Source: Maritimibacter dapengensis (GTDB taxonomy: Bacteria; Pseudomonadota; Alphaproteobacteria; Rhodobacterales; Rhodobacteraceae). Taken from it: 64,000 nucleotides of DNA. The stretch's first letter is position 1; the number at the start of each line of letters is the position of its first letter. Shown here one piece after another: positions 1 to 9,718 of this stretch. The notes under the pieces were generated by a model that saw only the letters and a list, made by a program, of their open reading frames with translations, was not told the origin of the DNA and did no database searches. The position numbers and the translations under genes were made by a program. The stretch is from assembly GCF_019218265.1 (NCBI RefSeq), contig NZ_JAHUZE010000002.1, positions 372,001 through 436,000 on the forward strand, read 5' to 3'.

Positions 1-116
1 TGAATGACCATGTGTTCGAGTTCTGCCGCACGGGTCGGCGACATCTCGGCCATGGCCGGAACGGCGAGAACGGCAAAGGGCAAGAGGGCCAGCGCCCTAA
101 ACGTGCGCAAGGGCAT
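1..116 (-). CDS. nirC: NirC-like c-type cytochrome, N-terminal fragment
   Basis: The first 38 codons of a gene that leaves the window at its left edge. They read as a signal peptide (hydrophobic core LALLPFAVLAVPAMA) followed by MSPTRAAELEHMVI. The ATG at 116 lies inside the end of nirE (20-base overlap), so the two are probably translationally coupled. No haem motif is visible because the sequence ends before it. The identity rests on the exported start, the short region after the signal peptide resembling the lead-in to the haem site of NirC (cytochrome c55x), and the order nirS-nirE-nirC known from Paracoccus. NirC is a periplasmic cytochrome linked to haem d1 biogenesis or electron supply for NirS. 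Another exported nir protein such as NirF cannot be excluded. Confidence 0.6.
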   Translation of the reverse strand, partial: MPLRTFRALALLPFAVLAVPAMAEMSPTRAAELEHMVI

Positions 117-879
117 TGTCGGGAAACTCCGCAAGGGTTTCGGCCTCTTCCCCCAGCGACACGGTTTGTCCGACGAAGAACAGGACCGGCGCGGGCAGAT
201 CGGCGATCGCCGCATCACCATTAAGCCTGTCGAGGCGCGAAAAGACGGTTTGCTGCCGGGGCGTCGTGGCCTGCGACACCGCCATTGCGGGCGTATCGGC
301 GGGCAGTCCGTGCGCCATGAGGTTTCCGGCGATTTCTCCGATATTGGCGGCACCCATGTAGATCACCAGCGTCGTGTCGCCGGAGGCAAGGCTGAACCAG
401 TCGAGATCGAGCGTGGCGTCGGCAGCACGGTGCCCCGTGACATATCGCACGCCCGTTGCCAGACCACGGTGCGTAAGCGGCACGCCAGTCGTCGAGGCCG
501 CGCCCTGCGCAGCCGTGATGCCAGGGATGTAGCAGCATGGGATGCCTGCCGCCCGAAGCTCGGCGGCCTCCTCGGACCCGCGTCCGAAGATCAACGGGTC
601 GCCGCCCTTCAGGCGAACGACCGTCCGCCCCTGCCGGGCGAGCCGCACGAGGGTTTCGTTGATCTGATCCTGAGGGACCTTGTGGCACTTGGGCATTTTG
701 CCAACGTCGATACGCTTGGCACCGAGCGGTGCGAGCGCGAGGATTTCGGGTGAAACCAGCCGGTCATAGACCACAACATCGGCGCGATCGAGCGCGCGCA
801 CGGCTTTGACGGTGAGCAGGTCGGGGTCGCCCGGTCCTGCGCCGATGAGGAAGACGGTGCCGATGGTGAGGTCTTTCAT
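97..879 (-). CDS. nirE: Uroporphyrinogen-III C-methyltransferase, haem d1 branch (NirE)
   Basis: A 260-residue protein of the SUMT/CobA family. It shows the N-terminal SAM-binding signature GAGPGDPDLLTVKA (about residues 13-26), the VVVYDRLVSPEIL segment, and the second family signature RLKGGDPLIFGRGSEE (about residues 93-108). These enzymes methylate uroporphyrinogen III at C2 and C7 to give precorrin-2, in the cytoplasm. The gene directly follows nirS and overlaps the next nir gene, so here precorrin-2 is most likely destined for haem d1 of NirS. It is full length for the family. A general sirohaem/cobalamin CobA role is possible but less likely in this operon. Confidence 0.92.
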   Translation of the reverse strand: MKDLTIGTVFLIGAGPGDPDLLTVKAVRALDRADVVVYDRLVSPEILALAPLGAKRIDVGKMPKCHKVPQDQINETLVRLARQGRTVVRLKGGDPLIFGRGSEEAAELRAAGIPCCYIPGITAAQGAASTTGVPLTHRGLATGVRYVTGHRAADATLDLDWFSLASGDTTLVIYMGAANIGEIAGNLMAHGLPADTPAMAVSQATTPRQQTVFSRLDRLNGDAAIADLPAPVLFFVGQTVSLGEEAETLAEFPDNALAHV

Positions 880-924
880 GGCTGACGCTTTCGCTGGCTG
901 TGAGAAACTGAATGAAAGGGAATA

Positions 925-960
925 CGGGCGGGGATAGAATGGAGGCTCGACCCCCGCCCG
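925..960 (-). terminator. GC-rich hairpin between nirS and nirE
   Basis: Nine-base perfect inverted arms (925-933 and 952-960) around an 18-base loop begin 9 bases after the nirS stop codon in transcription direction. There is no T-run, so full termination is unlikely. A 3' stabiliser or attenuator giving more nirS than nirE message is the likelier role (inference). Confidence 0.5.
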
Positions 961-969
961 AAGCTTGCA

Positions 970-2803
<1,834 letters not shown>

Positions 2804-2842
2804 GGCGATCACGTGCGGTCCGGCCGAGAAGGGGCGCAGGTA

Positions 2843-4870
2843 ATGAAACGTGACTCCATGCTGCGACTTTTTCGGCTTTGCGCGACGCGACTTGTTCTTG
2901 TGGCCCTTTTGGCCACCGGACCCCTTGTTGCGCAGGACAATGATGCGCCCGACGTCGAAACTCTTGCCGAGATCCTCGGAGCCGAAGACGCAGCATCTGT
3001 CACCGTCGCGCGGGTGGACGAGGGGGTTCCGGGATGGACCCTGCGTCAGGGCGACGCAGTCCTGGGCCATGTCGGGTCGACATGGGAAATCGCGGAATCG
3101 GTAGGATACTCCGGCAGGCCGCTTGAGGTGCTGGTGGGCATCGGCCCTGATGCGATCATCACCGGGGCGCAGTTGATCCGGCACAACGAACCGGTGTTGA
3201 CCCTTGGCATTTCGGATGCCGACATTTCGGCCTACGTGTCGGGCTTCGCCGGTTACGACCTGCGCCAAGCCGGTCGCGATGACGACGGCCTTCCGAAGAT
3301 CATCAGCCGCGCAACCGTGTCCACGGGCGTGATACGTGACAGTATCTTGCGGACGGCAAGGACATTAGCGTTCGGGCGGGGCCTGATCCAGGCGGAGGCA
3401 GGAATCGACCGCCTGTCGTGGCATGACGCCTCATGGGATGACCTTGTCGCCATGGGCGCCCTGTCGGAGGTTCGCCTGTCGATGACCGACGCGGCGCGTG
3501 CGCTTGATGGTGCCAAAGTCGCGATCCCGCAGGGGGACGGCGACTTTCTGCACCTCTGGGCCGGTCTCGCGGACCCGCCAACGGTGGGTCAGAACCTTTT
3601 GGGCCAGCAGGGATACACCGCTGCCATTGGCGCGTTGGACCCGGGCGAAGCCGTGCTGATCGTGATGTCACGCGGGCTTTATTCCCATCGCGGCACTGCG
3701 TGGCGGCGTGACGGCGTGTTCAATCGGCTGACCATTCGCCAAGGCGATAACAGTCACACGCCAAGGGCCGAAGACTTTAATCTCGTCACGCGGCTCAGGA
3801 TCGAGGGCGCACCGGAACTGAAGGAAATCAGCCTTTTCAAACTCCCGGCAAGCTTCGATCCGCTGGAACCCTTGACCGTCGAAGTCCGGGCTTCGCGACC
3901 CGCAGAAGATGGTGGCGACGTCGCCACGACCCTATCGACCGAGTATTTGCTCCCGGAAAGTCTGCGCACGGCCCCGCCGCCGGAACCAGAGCCGCTCTGG
4001 CGCAGCGCGTGGCGGGAGTCGGTCGTTCATATCGTCGTCGTGGCGCTCATGCTGATCGTCCTGTTCGCGGTCGTCCTGGCCCAGGAATGGCTGGTTCGGC
4101 GCGCCAGTCTTTATCGCGTCTTTCGCCTCAGTTTCCTAGCCGTCACTCTGGTCGTGCTCGGTTGGGGGCTGGGCGGACAGTTGAGCGTCGTGCAGGTGAT
4201 CGCATTTCTTCATTCGCTTCTGGATGGGTTCCGGTGGGAGACGTTCCTGATCGAGCCGGTGATCTTCATGCTGTGGTCCTTCGTGGCGCTGGGGCTTCTG
4301 TTCTGGGGCCGTGGCATTTACTGCGGCTGGTTGTGCCCGTTCGGCGCCCTTCAGGAACTGACGAACGCCGCGGCACAGAAGCTGGGCGTGAAGCAGGTCG
4401 CCGTGCCGTCGGCATTGCATGAACGCCTCTGGATCCTGAAATACACCGCCTTCGTCGGTCTCGTGGCCCTGTCGTTCTACTCCATGGAAAAAGCCTTGGT
4501 CATGGCCGAGGTCGAGCCGTTCAAGACCGCGATCTCGATGCGGTTTGTCCGGGCGTGGCCGTTCGTATTGTTCGTTCTGGCGGTCCTGGGTGCAGGGCTG
4601 TTCATCGAGCGTTTCTATTGCCGCTATCTCTGCCCGTTGGGGGCAGGGTTGGCGATCCCCGCGAAGCTCAAGATCTTCGACTGGCTGCACCGAAGGCCGC
4701 AGTGCGGCCGGGAATGTCGATTGTGCGAAACGAAGTGCACCGTGGGGGCGATCGACAATGTGGGCCGGATCAATCCCAACGAATGTGTCCTGTGCTTGCG
4801 CTGTCAGGTGATGATAAACGACGCCACGACCTGCCCGGTGCTCAAGCGCCGACAGCGGTCGGCGGCGTGA
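2843..4870 (+). CDS. nirI: NirI, NosR-family polyferredoxin membrane flavoprotein
   Basis: About 675 residues from the ATG at 2843; a GTG at 2813 is an alternative. The order is: signal peptide (to about residue 30), periplasmic FMN-binding-like domain (about 85-185), membrane helices from about residue 340, two CxxxCP motifs (CGWLCPFG near 494, CRYLCPLG near 593), and a cysteine-rich ferredoxin-like tail (CGRECRLC and CVLCLRC). NirI is required for nirS expression in Paracoccus denitrificans and is related to NosR. The gene is divergent from nirS and starts nirI-nnrS-nirX. The flavinylation-type motif reads SRATVST (155-161) where NosR of this window has SGATVT. The only purine-rich stretch that could be a ribosome site lies at 2826-2834. 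Confidence 0.9.
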   Translation: MKRDSMLRLFRLCATRLVLVALLATGPLVAQDNDAPDVETLAEILGAEDAASVTVARVDEGVPGWTLRQGDAVLGHVGSTWEIAESVGYSGRPLEVLVGIGPDAIITGAQLIRHNEPVLTLGISDADISAYVSGFAGYDLRQAGRDDDGLPKIISRATVSTGVIRDSILRTARTLAFGRGLIQAEAGIDRLSWHDASWDDLVAMGALSEVRLSMTDAARALDGAKVAIPQGDGDFLHLWAGLADPPTVGQNLLGQQGYTAAIGALDPGEAVLIVMSRGLYSHRGTAWRRDGVFNRLTIRQGDNSHTPRAEDFNLVTRLRIEGAPELKEISLFKLPASFDPLEPLTVEVRASRPAEDGGDVATTLSTEYLLPESLRTAPPPEPEPLWRSAWRESVVHIVVVALMLIVLFAVVLAQEWLVRRASLYRVFRLSFLAVTLVVLGWGLGGQLSVVQVIAFLHSLLDGFRWETFLIEPVIFMLWSFVALGLLFWGRGIYCGWLCPFGALQELTNAAAQKLGVKQVAVPSALHERLWILKYTAFVGLVALSFYSMEKALVMAEVEPFKTAISMRFVRAWPFVLFVLAVLGAGLFIERFYCRYLCPLGAGLAIPAKLKIFDWLHRRPQCGRECRLCETKCTVGAIDNVGRINPNECVLCLRCQVMINDATTCPVLKRRQRSAA

Positions 4871-4884
4871 CGAGGAGAGAAGAG

Positions 4885-6093
4885 ATGCGGCGAGACGATG
4901 TAAGGCGGCTGTTTTCTGCGGGCTACAGGATCTTTTTCCTGCTCGCCGGCTTGTCCGCGGTATTTTCGATGATCGTCTGGGAGGGTTGGCTCGCAATCCA
5001 TGCTTCGGGAGGCAGTGTCGCGGGTGCGCCTTTTGCGATGGCGCCTCATCTATGGCACGGGCACGAGCTCTTGTTCGGTTACGGATCGGTAGCAGTGGCG
5101 GGATTTCTGCTCACCGCCGCGCCGAACTGGGTCAAGGCGCGCGATGCATCGGTTGCTTATTTCGTTACCCTCTCCGCCGTATGGCTGGCGGGCCGAATGG
5201 CGATCTGGTGGTCGGCGAGCCTGCCCGGCGGTGTCGTCGCCCTCTTTGACCTGGCGTTCCTGCCGCTGGTGGCGGGCAAAGTGTTTGCCATGCTCATCAA
5301 GCGCCCAAAGCCGCCGCAGATGATGATCTTGGGCGTTATCGCCTTGGTCTGGACCGGGAACCTCCTGGTGCATCTGGAATGGCTGGGTCTCACGGCGACC
5401 GAGGCCAGGGGGCAGCGTGTCGGCCTCCTGGCGCTTGCCGCGCTGATCGCGATCCTTGGGGGGCGCGTGACGCCGGCGTTCACGGGCAATGCGATGAAAC
5501 GGATTGGACTTGAGGACGGTCTTCCGCGCAACCCGATGTTGCTGGCCGGCGCCGGCATCGCGCTCGCCATTCTTGCGGCGCTGACGATGGCTCTGCCTTT
5601 GCCCGTATCGGTGCCGGGCGCTTTCGCCATAGCGGCCGGATTGGTGGCGCTGGGGCGAATGACGATGTGGCGAAGCCTCTGGGCGCGGCGCGATCCGATC
5701 GTCTGGACACTTCACGTCTCCTACGCCTTCAACGCCGCCGGATTGATCGCGCTTGGGTTTGCGCAATTCGGCGTTGGGTCCGAGGTCGCGGCGCTGCATC
5801 TGCTGGCCATAGGCGGAATCGGCGGCATGACGGTCTCGGTCATGTCGCGGGCTGCGATCGGGCACTCGGGGCGGTCGTTGCACGCGCCCGGACCTGTCGT
5901 CATCGCCTATGCGCTCATCCCCGTCGCGGCATTGGTTCGCTATGCAGGCTCGGCCTATCCGGACATCTACATTCCTGCAATTCTGATCTCAGGCGGGCTG
6001 TGGATCGTGCTGTTCACGCTCTACACAGTCGCCCTCTGGCCAGTGTTCTGGGGCGAACGCATGGACGCACGTGTCCAAGGAGCAGCGGCATGA
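4885..6093 (+). CDS. nnrS: NnrS family haem-copper membrane protein
   Basis: A 402-residue polytopic protein (about 12 predicted membrane helices). It carries the NnrS family N-terminal block FRIFFLLAG-like (here YRIFFLLAGL), followed by WHGHELLFGYG and GFLLTAAPNW. NnrS is found in denitrifiers and NO-exposed bacteria and is tied to tolerance of nitric oxide; its biochemical activity is not settled. The start at 4885 follows GAGGAGAG and lies 14 bases after the nirI stop. It overlaps nirX by four bases (ATGA), placing it inside the nirI-nirX unit and hence under the same NO-responsive promoter. Confidence 0.88.
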   Translation: MRRDDVRRLFSAGYRIFFLLAGLSAVFSMIVWEGWLAIHASGGSVAGAPFAMAPHLWHGHELLFGYGSVAVAGFLLTAAPNWVKARDASVAYFVTLSAVWLAGRMAIWWSASLPGGVVALFDLAFLPLVAGKVFAMLIKRPKPPQMMILGVIALVWTGNLLVHLEWLGLTATEARGQRVGLLALAALIAILGGRVTPAFTGNAMKRIGLEDGLPRNPMLLAGAGIALAILAALTMALPLPVSVPGAFAIAAGLVALGRMTMWRSLWARRDPIVWTLHVSYAFNAAGLIALGFAQFGVGSEVAALHLLAIGGIGGMTVSVMSRAAIGHSGRSLHAPGPVVIAYALIPVAALVRYAGSAYPDIYIPAILISGGLWIVLFTLYTVALWPVFWGERMDARVQGAAA

Positions 6094-6947
6094 CACTCAG
6101 CCGTCGCCGCTTTATCGCGCTCAGTGCATGTGCGGCGGTCGCGGGGCCGACGTGCGCCAGCCCATCGACGTCGGTCTGGCGGGGCAGGGCGCTGGGCGCC
6201 GAGGTCGTCGTCAGCCTGCGTGGTGCGAACGAGCGAGATATCTGGCGGTTGGGACAACGGATCGCGGCGCAACTCGACCGGCTTGAAAGCGCCTTGTCGC
6301 TCCATCGTGCTTCGGAACTGGTGCGGCTGAACGAGACAGGTCTGCTCGCACATCCATCGCCATTCATCGCCGAGATGATAGCGTTGTCGGACCGGCTCCA
6401 CGCGACCACGGGCGGGGCGTTCGATCCCACGGTGCAGAGCGCGTGGCTCGCTCAAGCGCAGGGCCGGCGGACCGATGTGCCATTCGGCTGGTCGAAGATC
6501 GACCGCGACCGAGGCATACGCCTTCCCGAAGGTATGGCGCTGACCTTCAACGGGGTCGCACAGGGCTATGCCGCGGATCTGCTTGCGGAGCTGATCCGCG
6601 AGGCCGGGTATCAGGACGTGGTGGTCGATGCGGGTGAAATCGTGGCGATGGGGCAGGGCTTGCCGGTGGATATCGTCGGTGACGATGACCGGGTATTGCG
6701 GCAGATCGTGTTGCGTGACCGATGCATCGCGACGTCTTCACCGCGCGCAACCCTGATCGGTCCGGATGCCGCACCCCATATCTTCCACCCCGATGGTCGA
6801 TCCATACGTTGGCGCACAGTGTCTGTGGCCGCGTCGAGTGCCGCTGTCGCGGACGGACTGTCCACGGCGTTTTGCCTGATGCAAGAGCATGAGATCACGG
6901 AGACGCTTACCCAATGGCCCGACGCGTCACTCGTGCTCAGAACATAG
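6090..6947 (+). CDS. nirX: NirX, ApbE-type FAD:protein FMN transferase
   Basis: A 285-residue protein with a twin-arginine-type leader (SRRRFIALSACAAVAG) and the ApbE fold signatures TGGAFDPTVQ, NGVAQGYAAD and VVDAGEIVAMG. ApbE enzymes attach FMN covalently to a threonine of exported electron-transfer proteins; the natural client here is NirI. The start overlaps the nnrS stop (ATGA). It is a paralogue of NosX at 21494-22402, so this genome carries a separate flavin transferase for each of the nir and nos polyferredoxins. No terminator follows before the norC promoter. Confidence 0.88.
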   Translation: MTLSRRRFIALSACAAVAGPTCASPSTSVWRGRALGAEVVVSLRGANERDIWRLGQRIAAQLDRLESALSLHRASELVRLNETGLLAHPSPFIAEMIALSDRLHATTGGAFDPTVQSAWLAQAQGRRTDVPFGWSKIDRDRGIRLPEGMALTFNGVAQGYAADLLAELIREAGYQDVVVDAGEIVAMGQGLPVDIVGDDDRVLRQIVLRDRCIATSSPRATLIGPDAAPHIFHPDGRSIRWRTVSVAASSAAVADGLSTAFCLMQEHEITETLTQWPDASLVLRT

Positions 6948-6964
6948 GCGAAATTTCCAACCCG

Positions 6965-6978
6965 TTGACTTTTGTTAA
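6965..6978 (+). promoter_or_regulatory. NNR/FNR-type dyad upstream of norC
   Basis: TTGACTTTTGTTAA differs by a single spacer base from the nirS/nirI site. Its centre lies about 61 bases before the norC ATG. Activation at -41.5 would start transcription near 7013 and leave a leader of about 20 bases that contains the strong ribosome site at 7024. Confidence 0.8.
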
Positions 6979-7032
6979 GGAGCCGACTCGCGCTTGCGTC
7001 CACTTCCGAGGGGTAACTTTAACGGAGGAAGG

Positions 7033-7494
7033 ATGAGCGCGATGCGCGAAGTCATGACGAAGAGCATGGCCCGGAATATCTTCTATGGCGGGTCATTGTT
7101 CTTCATTCTCATTTTCTTGGGCCTCTCGGCTCATTCGCATCGGTATATCGTCAAGGAATCGACGGATACCGCGACGCTGACCGAAAGCGTCAAGCACGGC
7201 AAACACCTGTGGGAAACCCACGGTTGCGTCAATTGTCACACAATTCTGGGCGAGGGCGCCTACTACGCCCCCGAGCTTGGCAACGTCATGGAGCGTTGGG
7301 GCATGGAGGGCGACCACGAGGGTGCGTTCGATGCACTCAAGGGCTGGATGGAAGCCATGCCGACCGAAATCGAAGGGCGTCGCCAGATGCCGTATTTCGG
7401 TCTGACCGACGAAGAATATCAGGCGCTCGCCGATTTCCTGCTGTGGACCAACACGATCCGCAACCAGGACTGGCCGCCGAACGAGGCCGGATAA
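7033..7494 (+). CDS. norC: Nitric oxide reductase cytochrome c subunit NorC
   Basis: A 153-residue membrane-anchored cytochrome c. One N-terminal helix (about residues 16-33) anchors a periplasmic domain with haem motif CVNCH (C65, C68, H69) and a likely methionine ligand in RRQMPYFG. NorC passes electrons to the catalytic NorB subunit for reduction of two NO to N2O. The start at 7033 is set by GGAGGAAGG directly upstream; an in-frame start at 6994 lacks a ribosome site. It is the first gene of norCBQDEF and lies 54 bases after an NNR-type dyad. Confidence 0.96.
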   Translation: MSAMREVMTKSMARNIFYGGSLFFILIFLGLSAHSHRYIVKESTDTATLTESVKHGKHLWETHGCVNCHTILGEGAYYAPELGNVMERWGMEGDHEGAFDALKGWMEAMPTEIEGRRQMPYFGLTDEEYQALADFLLWTNTIRNQDWPPNEAG

Positions 7495-7512
7495 GGCCGA
7501 GGAGACAGTCAT

Positions 7513-8898
7513 ATGAAATATCCAACACAGAAAATCGCCTTCTGGTATTTCCTGGTCGCGATGATCCTTTTCGCGGTGCAGGTGACCGTGGGTCTGACAA
7601 TGGGCTGGGTTTATGTGGACGGGAACTTCCTCCACGATATCCTGCCTTTCAACGTGCTGCGCATGCTGCACTCCAACAGCCTGATCGTCTGGCTGCTTCT
7701 GGGCTTCTTCGGCGCGGCCTACTATCTCGTGCCCGAAGAGAGCGAGCGAGACATCCATTCGCCCAAACTGGCCTATCTGCAACTCGCGATCTTCGTGCTC
7801 GGCACGGCGGGTGTGGTGTTCACCTATGTGTTCAACCTGTTCGAGGGCAACTGGCTACTGGGCAAAGAGGGGCGCGAGTTCCTCGAGCAACCCAAATGGG
7901 TAAAGGCAGGCATCGTCGTCGCGGCGCTGATCTTTCTCTACAACATCTCGATGACAGTGCTCAAAGGCCGCAAGACCGCGATCACCAACATTCTTTTGTT
8001 GGGCCTGTGGGGTCTCGCGCTCTTGTTCCTCTTCGCGTTCTACAACCCTGCGAACCTTGCGCTCGACAAGCAGTACTGGTGGTACGTGGTTCACCTCTGG
8101 GTGGAAGGCACATGGGAACTGGTGATGGCCTCGATCCTCGCCTTCCTGATGCTCAAGCTCACCGGCGTGGACCGTGAGGTCGTGGAGAAATGGCTCTACG
8201 TCATCGCCGCGCTCGCTCTGTTCTCGGGTATCCTCGGGACCGGCCACCACTACTACTGGATCGGCACGCCCGGTTACTGGCAGTGGATTGGCTCTGTCTT
8301 CTCGACGCTGGAAGTGGCTCCGTTCTTCGCCATGATGGCCTTTGCCTTCGTCATGGTCTGGAAGGGGCGTCGCGACCACCCGAACAAGGCCGCTCTGCTG
8401 TGGTCACTTGGCTGCGCCACGCTCGCCTTCTTCGGCGCTGGCGTCTGGGGGTTCCTCCACACGCTGCACGGGGTGAACTTCTACACCCACGGCACGCAGA
8501 TCACGGCCGCTCACGGGCACCTCGCGTTCTATGGCGCTTACGTTGCCTTGAACCTCGCGATCATCACCTATGCCATGCCGCTCCTGAAGGGTCGTGAACC
8601 GTTCAACCAGGTGCTCAACATGGCGTCCTTCTGGCTGATGTCGGGTGGGGTGGTGTTCATGACCTTCACGCTGACGTTTGCGGGCACGGTGCAGACGCAC
8701 CTGCAACGGGTCAACGGCGAAGGATTCATGGACGTGCAGGATCAACTCTGGATCTTCTTCGTCATGCGCTTCGGCTCGGGCGTGGCCGTGGTCCTTGGTG
8801 CGATCCTGTTCATCTACGCGGTGCTGAAGCCACGCCGTGAGGTCATCGATCCGGGCCCCGTCGAACAGGCCCGGCTTCAAGAAACCCCCGCGGAGTAA
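7513..8898 (+). CDS. norB: Nitric oxide reductase catalytic subunit NorB
   Basis: A 461-residue integral membrane protein of the haem-copper oxidase superfamily with about 12 helices. Histidines positioned as haem b, haem b3 and FeB ligands are seen in LHSNSLIVWLLLG, GTGHHYYW and HGHLAFYGAYVALNLAI. It holds the low-spin haem b and the haem b3-FeB site where NO is reduced to N2O. Length matches cytochrome-c-dependent NorB; the N-terminal extension of quinol-dependent qNor is absent, in agreement with the separate norC 18 bases upstream. Confidence 0.97.
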   Translation: MKYPTQKIAFWYFLVAMILFAVQVTVGLTMGWVYVDGNFLHDILPFNVLRMLHSNSLIVWLLLGFFGAAYYLVPEESERDIHSPKLAYLQLAIFVLGTAGVVFTYVFNLFEGNWLLGKEGREFLEQPKWVKAGIVVAALIFLYNISMTVLKGRKTAITNILLLGLWGLALLFLFAFYNPANLALDKQYWWYVVHLWVEGTWELVMASILAFLMLKLTGVDREVVEKWLYVIAALALFSGILGTGHHYYWIGTPGYWQWIGSVFSTLEVAPFFAMMAFAFVMVWKGRRDHPNKAALLWSLGCATLAFFGAGVWGFLHTLHGVNFYTHGTQITAAHGHLAFYGAYVALNLAIITYAMPLLKGREPFNQVLNMASFWLMSGGVVFMTFTLTFAGTVQTHLQRVNGEGFMDVQDQLWIFFVMRFGSGVAVVLGAILFIYAVLKPRREVIDPGPVEQARLQETPAE

Positions 8899-8903
8899 CC
8901 GAG

Positions 8904-9710
8904 ATGAACGCGCAAACGAAACTGGAGGGGGCGGCGAAAGCCCCCTTCTACCAACCCCAGACCGATGAATGCGAGTTGTTCGAGGTCGCGGCGAAGCAGG
9001 ATCTGCCATTGCTTCTCAAGGGGCCGACCGGCTGCGGCAAGACGCGCTTCGTGGCACATATGGCCGCAAAGCTGGGACGCCCGCTCTACACCGTCGCCTG
9101 TCATGATGACCTGTCGGCGGCTGACCTGATTGGGCGCTACCTGTTGAAAGGTGGCGAGACGGTCTGGGTCGACGGCCCACTGACCCGCGCGGTGCGCGAA
9201 GGGGCGATCTGTTACCTCGACGAGGTTGTCGAGGCTCGCAAAGACGTGACGGTGGTTCTCCACCCTCTGACCGATGATCGGCGCATCTTGCCCATCGACC
9301 GCACAGGCGAAGAGCTTGAAGCGGCCCCGGGTTTCATGCTCGTGGCGAGCTACAACCCCGGATATCAGAATATCCTGAAAACACTGAAACCCTCGACCCG
9401 CCAGCGGTTCCTGTCGATCGAATTCGACTTCCCCGCGATGGACCACGAAGTCGCGATCGTCGTCCGTGAGAGCGGGTTGGACGAGAACCGCGTGCGCCCT
9501 CTTGTGCGGCTCGCCGCCAAGCTGCGTGACTTGAAGGGACAGGATCTGGAGGAAGGTGTCTCGACGCGACTGATCATCTATGCCGCGTCCCTGATCCGTG
9601 ACGGAATGCCCGTCGAACGTGCGATCCTTGCGGCGATGATCGAGCCGCTCACGGACGACGCCGACGTGAAACAAGGGCTCCTCGATCTCGTCACCGCCAC
9701 TTTCGGGTGA
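8904..9710 (+). CDS. norQ: NorQ, MoxR/CbbQ-type AAA+ ATPase
   Basis: A 268-residue cytoplasmic ATPase. Walker A is GPTGCGKT near residue 37, Walker B is YLDEVVEA, and a sensor region is seen in ASYNPGYQNILK. NorQ/NirQ/CbbQ proteins pair with a von Willebrand A protein and are needed for insertion of non-haem iron into NorB. Here the partner is NorD directly downstream. The gene starts five bases after norB, so translation is probably coupled. Confidence 0.93.
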   Translation: MNAQTKLEGAAKAPFYQPQTDECELFEVAAKQDLPLLLKGPTGCGKTRFVAHMAAKLGRPLYTVACHDDLSAADLIGRYLLKGGETVWVDGPLTRAVREGAICYLDEVVEARKDVTVVLHPLTDDRRILPIDRTGEELEAAPGFMLVASYNPGYQNILKTLKPSTRQRFLSIEFDFPAMDHEVAIVVRESGLDENRVRPLVRLAAKLRDLKGQDLEEGVSTRLIIYAASLIRDGMPVERAILAAMIEPLTDDADVKQGLLDLVTATFG

Positions 9711-9718
9711 GGCAAGCG

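Noticed and set aside
2813-2842. GTG start extending NirI by ten residues
   Set aside because: The extension removes the clean signal peptide start and overlaps the region where the promoter should act.
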